Positions 1-9,535 of a stretch of DNA of 64,000 nt are shown piece by piece. Every line of letters begins with the position of its first letter. Positions within the stretch are counted from its first letter, which is position 1. The position numbers and the translations under genes are program-made. The stretch is from Betaproteobacteria bacterium (GTDB lineage Bacteria > Pseudomonadota > Gammaproteobacteria > Burkholderiales > Rhodocyclaceae). The stretch spans positions 1 through 64,000 of the forward strand of contig JAPTVL010000275.1 of the NCBI GenBank assembly GCA_028065725.1. Reading direction: 5' to 3'. The notes beneath the pieces are model-generated. The model searched no databases and was not told where the DNA came from. It was given only the letters and a program-made list of their open reading frames with translations.

Positions 1-448
1 AGCCTTGGCCGAGTATTTGCGCTGGCAGGAATCCATCCCGGCGGAGCTTGCCAAGCCGTTCAGGGCAATCACCACCGCTTGGCGCACCTGGCGGAAGCAA
101 ATCCTGGCCTACTTCGAGCAGCCGATTACCAACGCCTTCACGGAGAGCTTCAATTCCAAGATTCGGAAGGCGTACCAGGAGGGGAATGGCTACAGTTTCG
201 AGGTGCTGCGGGCCAAGGTATTATTCACCGACGCTATGCAGCGGAAAGCGCGGCGGGTCGAGCAGGTGAAGGTGAAGCGCCGGCCACGGTTCGATGAAGT
301 GGAACCCGATGGTGTCCATTTCTACATGATGCGCGCCACACCCGCCGAACCCGAATACGACACCAGGCAAGTCATCCAGGAAGTGACCCTCGGAACTGAC
401 TTGTCCACCTTACTGGCTGAAATTGACCATTGGCCAACTCGGCCTTGA
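1..448 (+). CDS. ISL3-family transposase, C-terminal part (5' end outside window)
   Basis: The reading frame is open at the left edge, so only about 148 C-terminal residues are visible. The stretch with TNAFTESFNSKIRKAYQ followed by GYSFEVLRAKVLF resembles the C-terminal end of DDE transposases of the ISL3 family, where an asparagine-rich motif precedes the last helix. It would catalyse cut-and-paste transposition of its own element. The frame closes at 448, and about 33 bases later the sequence becomes the end of a Tn3-type resolvase, so the IS appears to have landed inside that resolvase gene. The catalytic aspartates lie outside the window, so activity cannot be judged. Family assignment is from motif recognition only. 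Confidence 0.75.
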   Translation, partial: ALAEYLRWQESIPAELAKPFRAITTAWRTWRKQILAYFEQPITNAFTESFNSKIRKAYQEGNGYSFEVLRAKVLFTDAMQRKARRVEQVKVKRRPRFDEVEPDGVHFYMMRATPAEPEYDTRQVIQEVTLGTDLSTLLAEIDHWPTRP

Positions 449-480
449 AACCGGCTTAGTACACCAGAAAATCCGAAGCC
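1..480 (+). mobile_element. Right part of an ISL3-family insertion sequence
   Basis: Contains the transposase C-terminus and a short 3' flank ending near ATCCGAAGCC (about 471-480), which resembles ISL3-type terminal sequence. The resolvase remnant starts directly after it. The left end is outside the window, so neither the terminal repeats nor a target duplication could be compared. Confidence 0.5.
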
Positions 481-481
481 C

Positions 482-553
482 CAAAAAACCTTGGTGGCCC
501 GTGACTTCGGCATCAGCCGCGAAACCTTGTACCAGTACCTGCGGGAAGACTGA
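482..553 (+). pseudogene. tnpR: Tn3-family resolvase TnpR, C-terminal stump
   Basis: The frame reads [19 protein letters not shown] and ends at a TGA at 551-553, two bases before the tnpA start codon. This matches the C-terminal helix-turn-helix of Tn3/Tn21 serine resolvases, which bind res sites and resolve cointegrates. Only about 23 residues remain; the catalytic N-terminal domain is separated by the ISL3-type insertion, so the fragment alone cannot act. Position just upstream of tnpA in the same direction is the normal Tn21-type order (tnpR-tnpA). Confidence 0.7.
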
Positions 554-555
554 CC

Positions 556-3528
556 ATGCCACGCCGCTCAATCCTGTCCGCCACCGAGCGCGAAAGCCTG
601 CTGGCACTGCCAGATGCCAAAGACGAACTGATACGGCACTACACGTTCAACGAAACCGACCTGTCGGTGATCCGTCAGCGTCGCGGCGCCGCGAATCGAT
701 TGGGCTTCGCTGTGCAGCTTTGCTACTTGCGATTCCCTGGCACCTTTTTGGGCGTCGATGAGCCTCCGTTTCCGCCCCTGTTGCGCATGGTGGCCGCGCA
801 ACTCAAGATGCCAGTGGAAAGTTGGAGCGAGTACGGCCAGCGCGAACAGACACGGCGGGAGCACTTGGTCGAGCTGCAAACGGTTTTTGGGTTCAAGCCC
901 TTCACCATGAGCCACTATCGGCAAGCCGTGCATACATTGACCGAGCTGGCCTTGCAGACCGACAAAGGCATCGTGCTGGCGAGCGCACTTGTCGAGAATC
1001 TGCGGCGGCAGAGCATTATCCTGCCCGCCATGAATGCCATCGAGCGCGCAAGCGCCGAGGCCATCACCCGTGCCAACCGACGCATTTACGCGGCGCTGAC
1101 CGATTCTTTGTTATCACCCCACCGTCAGCGCCTGGACGAACTTCTCAAGCGCAAGGACGGCAGTAAAGTGACGTGGCTGGCATGGCTGCGCCAGTCGCCT
1201 GCCAAACCGAACTCTCGCCACATGCTCGAACATATTGAGCGCCTGAAATCCTGGCAAGCACTTGATCTGCCCGCAGGCATCGAGCGGCAGGTTCACCAGA
1301 ACCGCCTGCTCAAAATCGCTCGTGAAGGTGGCCAGATGACGCCTGCTGATCTGGCAAAGTTCGAGGTGCAACGACGCTATGCCACGCTGGTAGCGCTGGC
1401 CATCGAAGGCATGGCCACCGTCACCGATGAAATCATCGACCTTCACGATCGCATCATCGGCAAGCTGTTCAACGCGGCCAAGAACAAGCATCAGCAGCAG
1501 TTCCAGGCTTCCGGCAAGGCGATCAACGACAAGGTGCGGATGTATGGGCGCATCGGTCAAGCGTTGATTGAGGCCAAGCAAAGCGGCAGCGATCCGTTCG
1601 CCGCCATCGAGGCCGTTATGCCCTGGGACACCTTCGCCGCCAGCGTCACCGAAGCGCAAACATTGGCGCGGCCTGCCGACTTTGATTTCCTGCACCACAT
1701 CGGTGAAAGCTATGCCACGCTACGCCGCTACGCGCCGCAGTTCCTGGGCGTGCTCAAATTGCGGGCTGCGCCCGCCGCCAAGGGTGTGCTCGATGCCATC
1801 GACATGCTGCGCGGCATGAACAGCGACAGCGCGCGCAAGGTGCCCGCCGATGCGCCAACCGCATTCATCAAGCCGCGCTGGGCAAAGCTGGTTCTGACCG
1901 ACGACGGCATCGACCGGCGTTACTACGAGTTATGCGCCCTGTCGGAGCTGAAGAACGCGCTGCGCTCCGGTGATGTCTGGGTGCAGGGTTCTCGCCAGTT
2001 CAAGGACTTCGACGAATACCTGGTGCCGGTCGAGAAGTTCGCCACTTTGAAGCTGGCCAGCGAATTGCCGCTGGCAGTGGCCACCGACTGCGACCAATAC
2101 CTGCATGACCGGTTGGAATTGTTGGAGGCGCAACTCGCCACAGTCAACCGCATGGCTGCGGCCAACGACTTACCGGATGCCATCATCACCACCGCGTCAG
2201 GCCTGAAGATCACGCCGCTGGACGCGGCAGTACCAGACGCCGCGCAAGCCATGATCGACCAGACAGCTATGCTGCTGCCGCACCTCAAAATCACCGAGTT
2301 GCTGATGGAGGTCGATGAATGGACGGGCTTCACCCGCCACTTCACACACCTGAAGACCAGCGACACGGCCAAGGACAAAACCTTGCTGTTGACGACGATC
2401 CTGGCCGACGCGATCAACCTGGGTCTGACCAAAATGGCCGAGTCCTGCCCTGGCACCACCTACGCCAAGCTGTCTTGGCTGCAAGCCTGGCACATCCGCG
2501 ATGAAACCTATTCGACGGCGCTGGCCGAGCTGGTGAATGCGCAGTTTCGGCAACCCTTCGCCGGCAACTGGGGTGACGGCACCACGTCATCGTCGGACGG
2601 CCAGAACTTCAGAACCGGCAGCAAAGCAGAAAGCACTGGTCATATCAACCCGAAGTATGGAAGCAGTCCAGGACGGACTTTCTACACCCATATCTCCGAC
2701 CAGTACGCGCCCTTCAGTGCCAAGGTGGTCAACGTGGGCATTCGTGATTCAACTTACGTGCTTGATGGCCTGCTGTACCACGAGTCGGACTTGCGCATCG
2801 AGGAACACTACACCGACACGGCAGGCTTCACCGATCACGTGTTTGGCTTGATGCATTTTCTGGGATTTCGCTTCGCGCCGCGTATCCGTGACTTGGGCGA
2901 AACCAAGCTATTCATCCCCAAGGGCGATGCCGCCTATGACGCGCTCAAGCCGATGATTAGCAGCGACAGGCTGAACATCAAGCAAATACGCGCCCATTGG
3001 GATGAAATTCTGCGGCTGGCCACCTCCATCAAGCAAGGCACGGTAACGGCTTCGCTGATGCTGCGCAAACTCGGCAGCTACCCGCGCCAGAACGGCTTGG
3101 CCGTGGCGTTGCGCGAGCTGGGGCGCATCGAGCGCACGCTGTTCATTTTGGATTGGCTGCAAAGCGTGGAGCTGCGCCGCCGCGTCCATGCGGGGCTGAA
3201 TAAGGGCGAGGCGCGCAACGCGCTGGCCAGGGCGGTCTTCTTCTACCGATTGGGTGAAATCCGCGACCGCAGTTTTGAGCAGCAGCGCTACCGGGCCAGC
3301 GGCCTCAATCTGGTGACGGCGGCCATCGTGTTGTGGAACACGGTATATCTGGAGCGTGCCACCAGTGCTTTGCGTGGCAACGGCACGGCGCTGGACGACA
3401 CATTGTTGCAATATCTGTCGCCGCTGGGGTGGGAGCACATCAACCTGACCGGCGATTACCTATGGCGCAGCAGCGCCAAGGTCGGTGCGGGGAAGTTTAG
3501 GCCATTGCGACCGCTGCCACCGGCTTAG
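556..3528 (+). CDS. tnpA: Tn3-family transposase TnpA (Tn21/Tn501-like)
   Basis: A 990-residue protein of normal length for Tn3-family transposases. The N-terminus [19 protein letters not shown] with the later [21 protein letters not shown] block is characteristic of the Tn21/Tn501 branch. The C-terminal half carries the DDE-type catalytic region ([19 protein letters not shown], then [19 protein letters not shown], then the glutamate near NTVYLERA). It binds the 38-bp terminal repeats and performs replicative transposition. The ATG is three bases after the resolvase stop, and the stop lies inside the terminal repeat, both as expected. The frame is intact, so the protein could be active, but the companion resolvase is broken here. 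Confidence 0.93.
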   Translation: MPRRSILSATERESLLALPDAKDELIRHYTFNETDLSVIRQRRGAANRLGFAVQLCYLRFPGTFLGVDEPPFPPLLRMVAAQLKMPVESWSEYGQREQTRREHLVELQTVFGFKPFTMSHYRQAVHTLTELALQTDKGIVLASALVENLRRQSIILPAMNAIERASAEAITRANRRIYAALTDSLLSPHRQRLDELLKRKDGSKVTWLAWLRQSPAKPNSRHMLEHIERLKSWQALDLPAGIERQVHQNRLLKIAREGGQMTPADLAKFEVQRRYATLVALAIEGMATVTDEIIDLHDRIIGKLFNAAKNKHQQQFQASGKAINDKVRMYGRIGQALIEAKQSGSDPFAAIEAVMPWDTFAASVTEAQTLARPADFDFLHHIGESYATLRRYAPQFLGVLKLRAAPAAKGVLDAIDMLRGMNSDSARKVPADAPTAFIKPRWAKLVLTDDGIDRRYYELCALSELKNALRSGDVWVQGSRQFKDFDEYLVPVEKFATLKLASELPLAVATDCDQYLHDRLELLEAQLATVNRMAAANDLPDAIITTASGLKITPLDAAVPDAAQAMIDQTAMLLPHLKITELLMEVDEWTGFTRHFTHLKTSDTAKDKTLLLTTILADAINLGLTKMAESCPGTTYAKLSWLQAWHIRDETYSTALAELVNAQFRQPFAGNWGDGTTSSSDGQNFRTGSKAESTGHINPKYGSSPGRTFYTHISDQYAPFSAKVVNVGIRDSTYVLDGLLYHESDLRIEEHYTDTAGFTDHVFGLMHFLGFRFAPRIRDLGETKLFIPKGDAAYDALKPMISSDRLNIKQIRAHWDEILRLATSIKQGTVTASLMLRKLGSYPRQNGLAVALRELGRIERTLFILDWLQSVELRRRVHAGLNKGEARNALARAVFFYRLGEIRDRSFEQQRYRASGLNLVTAAIVLWNTVYLERATSALRGNGTALDDTLLQYLSPLGWEHINLTGDYLWRSSAKVGAGKFRPLRPLPPA

Positions 3529-3561
3529 CGTGCTTTATTTTCCGTTTTCTGAGACGACCCC
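3524..3561. repeat. 38-bp terminal inverted repeat of the Tn21-type transposon
   Basis: Read on the minus strand it begins GGGGTCGTCTCAGAAAACGG and continues through AAATAAAGCACG to CTAAG, the typical 38-bp end of Tn21-subgroup transposons. It overlaps the last codons of tnpA and marks the element boundary; cheB sequence begins at the next base. The matching left end is outside the window. Confidence 0.9.
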
Positions 3562-4284
3562 GACCACGAGGCCATGGCCCGCGAACTGGTGCAGACGGTG
3601 AAGCTGATGTCGGAGGTGAAGGTGGTGCGACGCTGGCCGAGAGCGCGGCGCACGGAGCCGGTCCCGCGTCCGGCGGAGCTGGGACTCGCGCACGCACCGG
3701 CGCAGGTGAGGATTGTCGCCCTCGGCGCCTCGACCGGCGGACCGCCGGTGCTGCACACTATTTTGGCGGGATTGCCCAAGGATTTTCCGGCGCCGCTGGT
3801 GATCGTGCAACATATGGCGCCCGGCTTTACGCCAGGCTTCGTCGAGTGGCTGGCACAGTCGTCCAGCCTGCCCGTTCATGTCGCCACGCATGGCGAGGCC
3901 GTGCTGCCCGGCCACGTCTATGTGGCTCCCGACGAATGTCAGATGAAGGTGGCGCACGGAGGAAGGATTGCCCTGACCCAGGACGAACCCGAGAATGGGC
4001 TGCGCCCCTCTGTGTCCTGTTTGTTTCGCTCGATCGCCGAGGTCTATGGTAGCGACGCCGTTGCCGGCCTACTCACCGGCATGGGACGCGACGGCGCCGA
4101 GGAACTGCGGTTGTTGAAAGAAAAGGGCGCGGTTACCTTTGCCCAGGACAAGGACAGTTCCGTGGTCCATGGCATGCCGGGCGAAGCCATCAGGCTCGAT
4201 GCGGCGATGCTGGTGTTGTCGCCGGAGAAAATCGCCGCAGTGCTGACGAATCTGGCGAACCGCCGAAGCAGGATAGGAGCGTAA
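3562..4284 (+). pseudogene. cheB: CheB-type chemotaxis methylesterase, 5'-truncated by the transposon
   Basis: Coding sequence resumes at the first base after the transposon end (frame D-H-E-A-M-A-R-E-L-V) and encodes linker plus the complete CheB catalytic domain. The Ser-His-Asp residues are recognisable in GASTGGPPVL, VIVQHMAPGFT and GMGRDGAEELR. The family removes methyl groups from, or deamidates, glutamates of chemoreceptors. The N-terminal receiver domain that normally restrains the enzyme is missing. An internal ATG at 3574 could give a 236-residue receiver-less protein, but no clear ribosome binding site precedes it. It is followed 3 bases later by the signalling protein at 4288, so the two probably formed one operon. 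Confidence 0.85.
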
Positions 4285-4287
4285 TCC

Positions 4288-7200
4288 ATGAATTCAAGAA
4301 AGAACCGGAGCAACGGCATCGAAATCCTCATCGCCGAGGACAGCCCGACCCAGGCAGAAAAACTGCGGTACCTGCTCGAAAAACACGGCTATGCGGTCGA
4401 GACCGCGCCCGACGGCAAGCAGGCCCTGGCGGCGGTCCGGCGGCGCAAGCCGGCGCTGGTGATCAGCGACATCGTGATGCCCGAGATGAACGGCTATGAA
4501 CTGTGCAAGGCGATCAAGTCCGATGAGGTCTTGAGGGAGACCCCGATCATCCTGGTGACTACCCTGTCCGACGTCCTGGACATCATGAAGGGGCTGGAGT
4601 GCGGCGCCGACAACTTCATCCGCAAGCCCTACGAGGAGAAATACCTGCTCGCCCGCGTCGATTACCTGCTGATGAACCAGGAAATGCGCAAGAGCCAGAA
4701 GATGCAGATGGGGATGGAAATCCATCTCGGCGGACAAAAACATTTCATCACCGCCGAACGGCAGCAGATCGTGGACCTGCTGATCTCCGTCTATGAAGAG
4801 GCGGTACACATCAGCGAGGAGCTCAGGGCGCGGCAGCGCGACCTGGCCGAATCGAACCGATCCCTGACCGGCCTCTACCACATCGCGGAAGGGCTGAACC
4901 GCGCGGTGAGCGAGCGCGAGGTGTGCGAGAAGGCGCTGGAGCATGCGCAGGAGCTGCCGGGGGTGAGGGCGGGATGGATTTCCTTGAAGGAAGGCGAGTC
5001 CGGCTTCCGGCTTGCCGCTGCGCGCAACCTGCCGCCGGCATTGTTGGCCTCAGGTGCGATGGAGGGCTTGTGCGAATGCCGGCGGCGCTTGCTCGCGGGC
5101 GAGCTGGATCACGTGACGAATATCCTGGAGTGCGAGCGCTTGCGGGCGGCCGCGGGCGATACCAATGGCTTGCGCTATCACGCCAGTGTGCCCTTGTGGA
5201 ATGGCGACGAGATCCTGGGCGTCATGAACCTGGTGGGTGCGGATCAGGGGCTGTTCAAGGACAACGAGATGGAAATACTTTACGGAGTCGGACACCAGGT
5301 GAGCATCGCGCTGGAGCGTGCCCGGCTGCACGAGGGCCTGGAGCAATTGGTGGAGGTGCGCACTGCCGCGCTGCGGCAATCCGAGTCCTGGTTTCGCGCC
5401 GTATTCAATTCACAGCAGGACGCCGTCTTCGTAACCTCGCCGGAAGGAAGGATCACCAACGCGAACACCGCCGTGGAAAAGATATTCGGCTATTCCGTTG
5501 CGGAACTGAAAGGCCAGTTCATGTCGCTGCTCCAAGTGGACAAGCAGCACTATATGGAGGTGGTCAAACGCGTTCAGCAGTCTATCGCCCAAGATGCGGC
5601 CATCAATTTTGAGCATGAGATGAAGAGAAGAAACGGTGAGATATTCCCCTCGGATCACACCTTATCTCCGCTGACGAGCGAAACTGGCGCATCGGAGGGT
5701 ATCGTCAGAGTGATCCGGGATATCACCCAGCGCAAGGCGCACGAAGCGAGGATCGCGCGCCTCAATCGAATCTACAGCGTGCTCAGCGGCATCAACACCA
5801 CCATCGTGCGGGCGCGCGACCGGCAGCAGCTCTTCGAGGAGGCGTGCCGCATCGCGGTGGAGCACGGCAAGTTCGTGTTCGCCTGGATTGGCAGGTTTGA
5901 TGCGGACACGCAACAGGTCACGCCGGTCGCCAGGGTAGGCCATGAGGACGGGTATCTGGATCAGGTCAATTTGACCGTCGTAGAGGGTGCTCCCGAAAAC
6001 TGTTACCTGACGGCGGAAGCGATAACCGGGATGAAGCCGGTGGCCTGCAACGACATCGCCGCGGACGATCGCATCAGGAATTTACACAAGGAAGCGTTGA
6101 AGCGCGGCTATCGATCCCTGGCGGTGTTCCCGCTCGTCGTGGAAAGCCGGCCGGTCGGCGTGTTCCTGCTCTATGCGCCGGAAACCGGTGCTTTCGATGA
6201 CGAGGAAATGCGGCTGCTGATCGAGATGGCCGGCGATATTTCATTTGCCCTCGATCACCTCGAAAAAGAGGAGCGCCTTAACTATCTGGCTTATTTCGAT
6301 GCCGTTACCGGCCTGTCGAACCGCGCGCTGTTTCTGGATCGGGCAGGTCAACGAATCCATGCCATGCGCAAGCAGGAAAAGACGTTTTCCGTGATCCTGC
6401 TTGACCTTGATCGCTTCAGCAACGTCAATGATACTTTCGGCCGGCATGCCGGGGATGACTTGTTGCGTCAGATTGCAACGCGGCTAAAAGAGATGCTCGA
6501 TGAAACGTATATCCTGGCCAGGTCTTCGGCTGATAATTTCAGCATCGCCACGCGGGGAGGCGACGAAGACCCGGACATCGCCCATGTCCTGTGGAATATT
6601 TTGTCCAACATACAGGATCAGCCATTCCTGGTTGGCGGGCAGAATCTGCGCATTACGGCCAAGGCAGGGATAGCGGCCTACCCGGTCGACGGCGAGGACA
6701 TCGAGACCCTGTTGCGCAATGCCGAGGCGGCGCTGAAAAAGGTCAAGCTTTCCGGCGACAAGTACCTGTTCTATGCCCCCGAGTTCAATGCCCGCGTCGC
6801 CGAAAAGCTGTCGCTCGAAAACAAGCTGCGCCGGGCGCTGGAGCAGGAGCAACTGGTGCTGCATTACCAGCCCAAGGTCGATCTCAAGAGTGGGCGGATT
6901 TGCGGGCTTGAAGCGTTGCTGCGCTGGAACGATCCCGAGACCGGCCTGGTGCCGCCGGCGAGATTCATTCCTTTGCTCGAAGAAACCGGGATGATTCTGG
7001 AGGCGGGCCGCTGGGCGTTGACGCAGGCGGTATCCGATTCCAGGGCCTGGCAGGCAAAGGGCCTGCGCGCTCCCCGGATTGCCGTCAATGTTTCGCCGAT
7101 CCAGCTTCAGCAGAAAGATTTCGTCGGCACGGTAGAGCGCGTGATAAGCGGCGCCGGGAACGCGGCGGTCGAACTGGAACTGGAGATTACCGAAAGCCTG

Positions 7201-7584
7201 ATCATGCAGGACATAGAGGCCAATATCCAGAAGCTCAGGGCGATTCGGGAAATGGGCATCGAGGTCGCCATCGACGATTTCGGCACCGGCTACTCCTCGC
7301 TCAGCTACATCGCCAAGCTGCCGGTCAATGTCCTGAAGATTGACCGGGCGTTCATCGTGAACATGACCAGCAGCTCCGAAGATCTGGGCATCGTCTCCAC
7401 CATCATTTCCCTGGCCCATTCCCTGAATCTGCGGGTGGTCGCGGAGGGCGTCGAAACCGAGGAGCAGGCGAACCTGCTGCGGCTGCTCAAATGCAACGAG
7501 ATGCAGGGGTTCCTGTTCAGCCCGGGCGTTCCGGCGGAGCAGATCGAAATCTTTCTGCGCGAGAAAAAGTCGCTGCCGGCCTGA
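4288..7584 (+). CDS. Receiver-GAF-PAS-GAF-GGDEF(degenerate)-EAL signalling protein
   Basis: A 1098-residue cytoplasmic protein. Order: receiver domain (about 8-130, with AEDSP, the phospho-acceptor in ISDIVMPEMNG and the KPYE lysine), a helical linker, a GAF-like domain (about 190-350), PAS (about 370-490), a second GAF-like domain (about 500-650), GGDEF (about 665-825) and EAL (about 840-1090). The signature loop of the GGDEF domain reads SADNF instead of GGDEF, so cyclase activity is unlikely. The EAL domain keeps EALLRW, EITES, DDFGTGYSS, KID and AEGVE, so c-di-GMP phosphodiesterase activity is likely. No membrane segment or signal peptide is seen. Its position 3 bases after cheB links it to chemotaxis or motility control; the role is inferred. 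Confidence 0.9.
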   Translation: MNSRKNRSNGIEILIAEDSPTQAEKLRYLLEKHGYAVETAPDGKQALAAVRRRKPALVISDIVMPEMNGYELCKAIKSDEVLRETPIILVTTLSDVLDIMKGLECGADNFIRKPYEEKYLLARVDYLLMNQEMRKSQKMQMGMEIHLGGQKHFITAERQQIVDLLISVYEEAVHISEELRARQRDLAESNRSLTGLYHIAEGLNRAVSEREVCEKALEHAQELPGVRAGWISLKEGESGFRLAAARNLPPALLASGAMEGLCECRRRLLAGELDHVTNILECERLRAAAGDTNGLRYHASVPLWNGDEILGVMNLVGADQGLFKDNEMEILYGVGHQVSIALERARLHEGLEQLVEVRTAALRQSESWFRAVFNSQQDAVFVTSPEGRITNANTAVEKIFGYSVAELKGQFMSLLQVDKQHYMEVVKRVQQSIAQDAAINFEHEMKRRNGEIFPSDHTLSPLTSETGASEGIVRVIRDITQRKAHEARIARLNRIYSVLSGINTTIVRARDRQQLFEEACRIAVEHGKFVFAWIGRFDADTQQVTPVARVGHEDGYLDQVNLTVVEGAPENCYLTAEAITGMKPVACNDIAADDRIRNLHKEALKRGYRSLAVFPLVVESRPVGVFLLYAPETGAFDDEEMRLLIEMAGDISFALDHLEKEERLNYLAYFDAVTGLSNRALFLDRAGQRIHAMRKQEKTFSVILLDLDRFSNVNDTFGRHAGDDLLRQIATRLKEMLDETYILARSSADNFSIATRGGDEDPDIAHVLWNILSNIQDQPFLVGGQNLRITAKAGIAAYPVDGEDIETLLRNAEAALKKVKLSGDKYLFYAPEFNARVAEKLSLENKLRRALEQEQLVLHYQPKVDLKSGRICGLEALLRWNDPETGLVPPARFIPLLEETGMILEAGRWALTQAVSDSRAWQAKGLRAPRIAVNVSPIQLQQKDFVGTVERVISGAGNAAVELELEITESLIMQDIEANIQKLRAIREMGIEVAIDDFGTGYSSLSYIAKLPVNVLKIDRAFIVNMTSSSEDLGIVSTIISLAHSLNLRVVAEGVETEEQANLLRLLKCNEMQGFLFSPGVPAEQIEIFLREKKSLPA

Positions 7585-7757
7585 TGGCGGGAGCCTGAAT
7601 GGCTGCGTCGCTGCCGAAAAAACCAGCGTGCCGCCGACCTTTCTGAAGCGCTTCTTGAGCGTGGGTAGCTGAGTTCCTGCGGCAACCTGGCGCACGAAGG
7701 TACCGGCACCCTTCCTGGCAGCGCAACACGACGGGAAAGTTTCGGCATAAGATGGCG

Positions 7758-7942
7758 GCGTTTTGGGTGCCTTGCCCTATTGACTTGGGGCGGGTGAAAC
7801 GGGAAGCCGGTGAAGCTGGGCAACCAGTCATTCCGGCGCAGCCCCCGCTGCTGTAAGCCTGACGACTCCGCAACCGCCACTGTGCACGGCATGGGAAGGC
7901 TCGGAGAAGATCGACGGCAAGCCAGAAGACCGGCCCGAACAT
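7758..7942 (+). promoter_or_regulatory. Cobalamin riboswitch upstream of the cobalt/cobalamin operon
   Basis: Conserved elements occur in the right order: GGTGCC near 7766, GGTGAAACGGGAAGCCGGTG from about 7793, the CAGCCCCCGCTGCTGTAA core near 7840, GCCACTG near 7876, GGGAAGGC near 7892 and GCCAGAAGACCGGCC from 7921. This is the adenosylcobalamin-sensing aptamer, which normally shuts down the downstream genes when B12 is plentiful. It ends about 115 bases before the cbiM-like start, leaving space for an expression platform. The 173 bases between the previous gene and the riboswitch (7585-7757) hold no gene. Confidence 0.93.
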
Positions 7943-8058
7943 TTGGCGTTGAACCCCGGGGTGCGGGCGAAGGCTGGCGAACGCCTCATGGTTCCGCCAG
8001 AAATCCTTGAGCTTCACGGGTCCAGCGATTCGTTGTTATATGGCCAAGGAGTTCAAAC

Positions 8059-8742
8059 ATGCATATCGAAGCGGGCGTCGTCGACGGCGCAAAAATGATT
8101 CTCAGTTATGGCACGGCCGCGGTTGCTGCCGGGGCAACCGTCAAGGCGGCCGCCGATTTTGTTCGCGAGAACGGGCTTGGTACCCTGCTGGCGCGCAGCG
8201 CGCTGGCCGCGCTGATGGTCTTCTGTTTCTTCGAGGTGTTCTTTCACTACCCGGTCGGCGTCTCGGAAGTGCACCTGATCCTGGGCACCACGCTCTTCCT
8301 GTTTTTCGGCCTGGCGCCTGCGGCCATAGGCCTGGCCGGCGGCCTGCTGGTTCAGGGCCTGTTCTTCGCCCCCGCCGATCTGCCCCAGTACGCGATCAAC
8401 CTCACCACCTTGCTGGCGCCGATCTTCGTCATGGGCGTGCTGGCAAAAAAGATCATTCCCGCGCGCACCGCCTACGTCGATCTTTCCTACGGCCAGACGC
8501 TCAAGCTCTCGGCGGCCTATCAGGGCGGCATCATCGCCTGGGTGGCGTTCTGGGCGTTCTATGGACAAGGGTTCGGCGCCGAGAACCTGGCGAATGTCGC
8601 TTCTTTTGGCGGCGCCTACCTGCTCGTCATCATCGCCGAACCGCTGATCGATCTGGCCGTGCTGGCGGCAGCCAAGTCCCTGCACGCCCTCAAGCGTTCC
8701 GCCGCTGTCGACAAACGCTTGTACAACTCCGTTGCAGCTTGA
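8059..8742 (+). CDS. cbiM: CbiM-like cobalt permease (ECF-type substrate-capture protein)
   Basis: A 227-residue, very hydrophobic protein with about six membrane segments. It begins MHIEAGVV; a histidine at position 2 that helps bind the metal is typical of CbiM/NikM proteins. A strong AAGGAG lies 9 bases before the ATG. As first gene after the cobalamin riboswitch it most likely brings in cobalt for the pathway encoded behind it. The usual partners CbiN, CbiQ and CbiO are not present next to it, so it either works alone or with energising subunits encoded elsewhere. The family call rests on the N-terminus, topology and context and is fairly secure; the exact metal is inferred. Confidence 0.8.
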   Translation: MHIEAGVVDGAKMILSYGTAAVAAGATVKAAADFVRENGLGTLLARSALAALMVFCFFEVFFHYPVGVSEVHLILGTTLFLFFGLAPAAIGLAGGLLVQGLFFAPADLPQYAINLTTLLAPIFVMGVLAKKIIPARTAYVDLSYGQTLKLSAAYQGGIIAWVAFWAFYGQGFGAENLANVASFGGAYLLVIIAEPLIDLAVLAAAKSLHALKRSAAVDKRLYNSVAA

Positions 8743-8752
8743 GTTTGCCGGC

Positions 8753-9535
8753 ATGCCGGGCCGGGTCTGGTTCGTCGGCGCGGGACCGGGCGATCCGGAC
8801 CTGATCACGGTCAAGGGCCGCGATCTGCTCGCCCGCGCCGGCGCCATCCTGTTCGCCGGTTCGCTGGTCGATCGGGCAGCGACGCGCTTCGCTCCATCAG
8901 GCTGTGTCATTCGCGACTCCAAGGACATGACGCTGGAGGAGATGACGGCCTGGCTGATCGAGCAGTGCGGCCGGTGCGAGACCGTCGTCCGCCTGCAGAC
9001 CGGCGACCCCGGTTTGTACGGGGCGCTGATCGAAATGACACGGCCGCTGACGGCCGCCGGCATCGAGTGGCAAGTCGTGCCGGGGGTGTCGTCGGCCATG
9101 GCGGCGGCGGCGGCGGCGGGCGAGACGCTGACCCTGCCCGAGGTGACGCAGACGGTGATCCTGACCCGCGTCGCCGGGCGCACGCCGATGCCGCCGGGCG
9201 AGGACCTGGAGTCGCTCGCCGCGCACAAGAGCACGCTGTGCATCTTTCTATCCATCACGCTGCTGCATGAAGTACAGACGGCGCTGCGCGCGGCCGGCTG
9301 GGACGAGAATGCGCCCATCCTCGTGGTGCAGAAGGCAAGCTGGCCCGGCGCGGAAAAGATCATTCGCGGCACCCTCGCCGACATCAAGAAGAAATGCCAG
9401 GCCGAGAAGATCGGCAGCCAGGCCATGATCATCGCCAGCCCGACGCTGGGCGCCGCCGATTGGCCCGACCTCGCCCGTTCGAAACTTTACGACCCCACCT
9501 TCACCCACCGCTTTCGCAAGGCCGCCCATGAATAA
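8753..9535 (+). CDS. cobM: Precorrin-4 / cobalt-precorrin-4 C11-methyltransferase
   Basis: About 260 residues with the SAM-dependent uroporphyrinogen/corrin methyltransferase fold: FVGAGPGDPDLITVKG at the N-terminus, LQTGDPGLYGAL, and VVPGVSSAMAAAAAAG. The spacing and the SLVDRAATRFAPSGC region fit CobM/CbiF, which methylates C11 of the corrin ring. The ATG at 8753 begins MPGRVWFVGAG; an in-frame TTG at 8732 would overlap cbiM by 11 bases and is less likely. The gene overlaps cbiX by 8 bases, consistent with translational coupling in the operon. Whether the substrate carries cobalt (anaerobic route) is inferred from cbiX, cbiD and cbiG nearby. Confidence 0.9.
   Translation: MPGRVWFVGAGPGDPDLITVKGRDLLARAGAILFAGSLVDRAATRFAPSGCVIRDSKDMTLEEMTAWLIEQCGRCETVVRLQTGDPGLYGALIEMTRPLTAAGIEWQVVPGVSSAMAAAAAAGETLTLPEVTQTVILTRVAGRTPMPPGEDLESLAAHKSTLCIFLSITLLHEVQTALRAAGWDENAPILVVQKASWPGAEKIIRGTLADIKKKCQAEKIGSQAMIIASPTLGAADWPDLARSKLYDPTFTHRFRKAAHE

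Noticed and set aside
6484..7695. A 403-codon minus-strand frame opposite the GGDEF-EAL gene.
   Set aside because: Antisense shadow; low-complexity composition and no ribosome binding site.
8007..8804. A 265-codon frame overlapping cbiM in another register.
   Set aside because: Arginine-rich shadow; the frame at 8059 has membrane segments, a ribosome binding site and the CbiM N-terminus.
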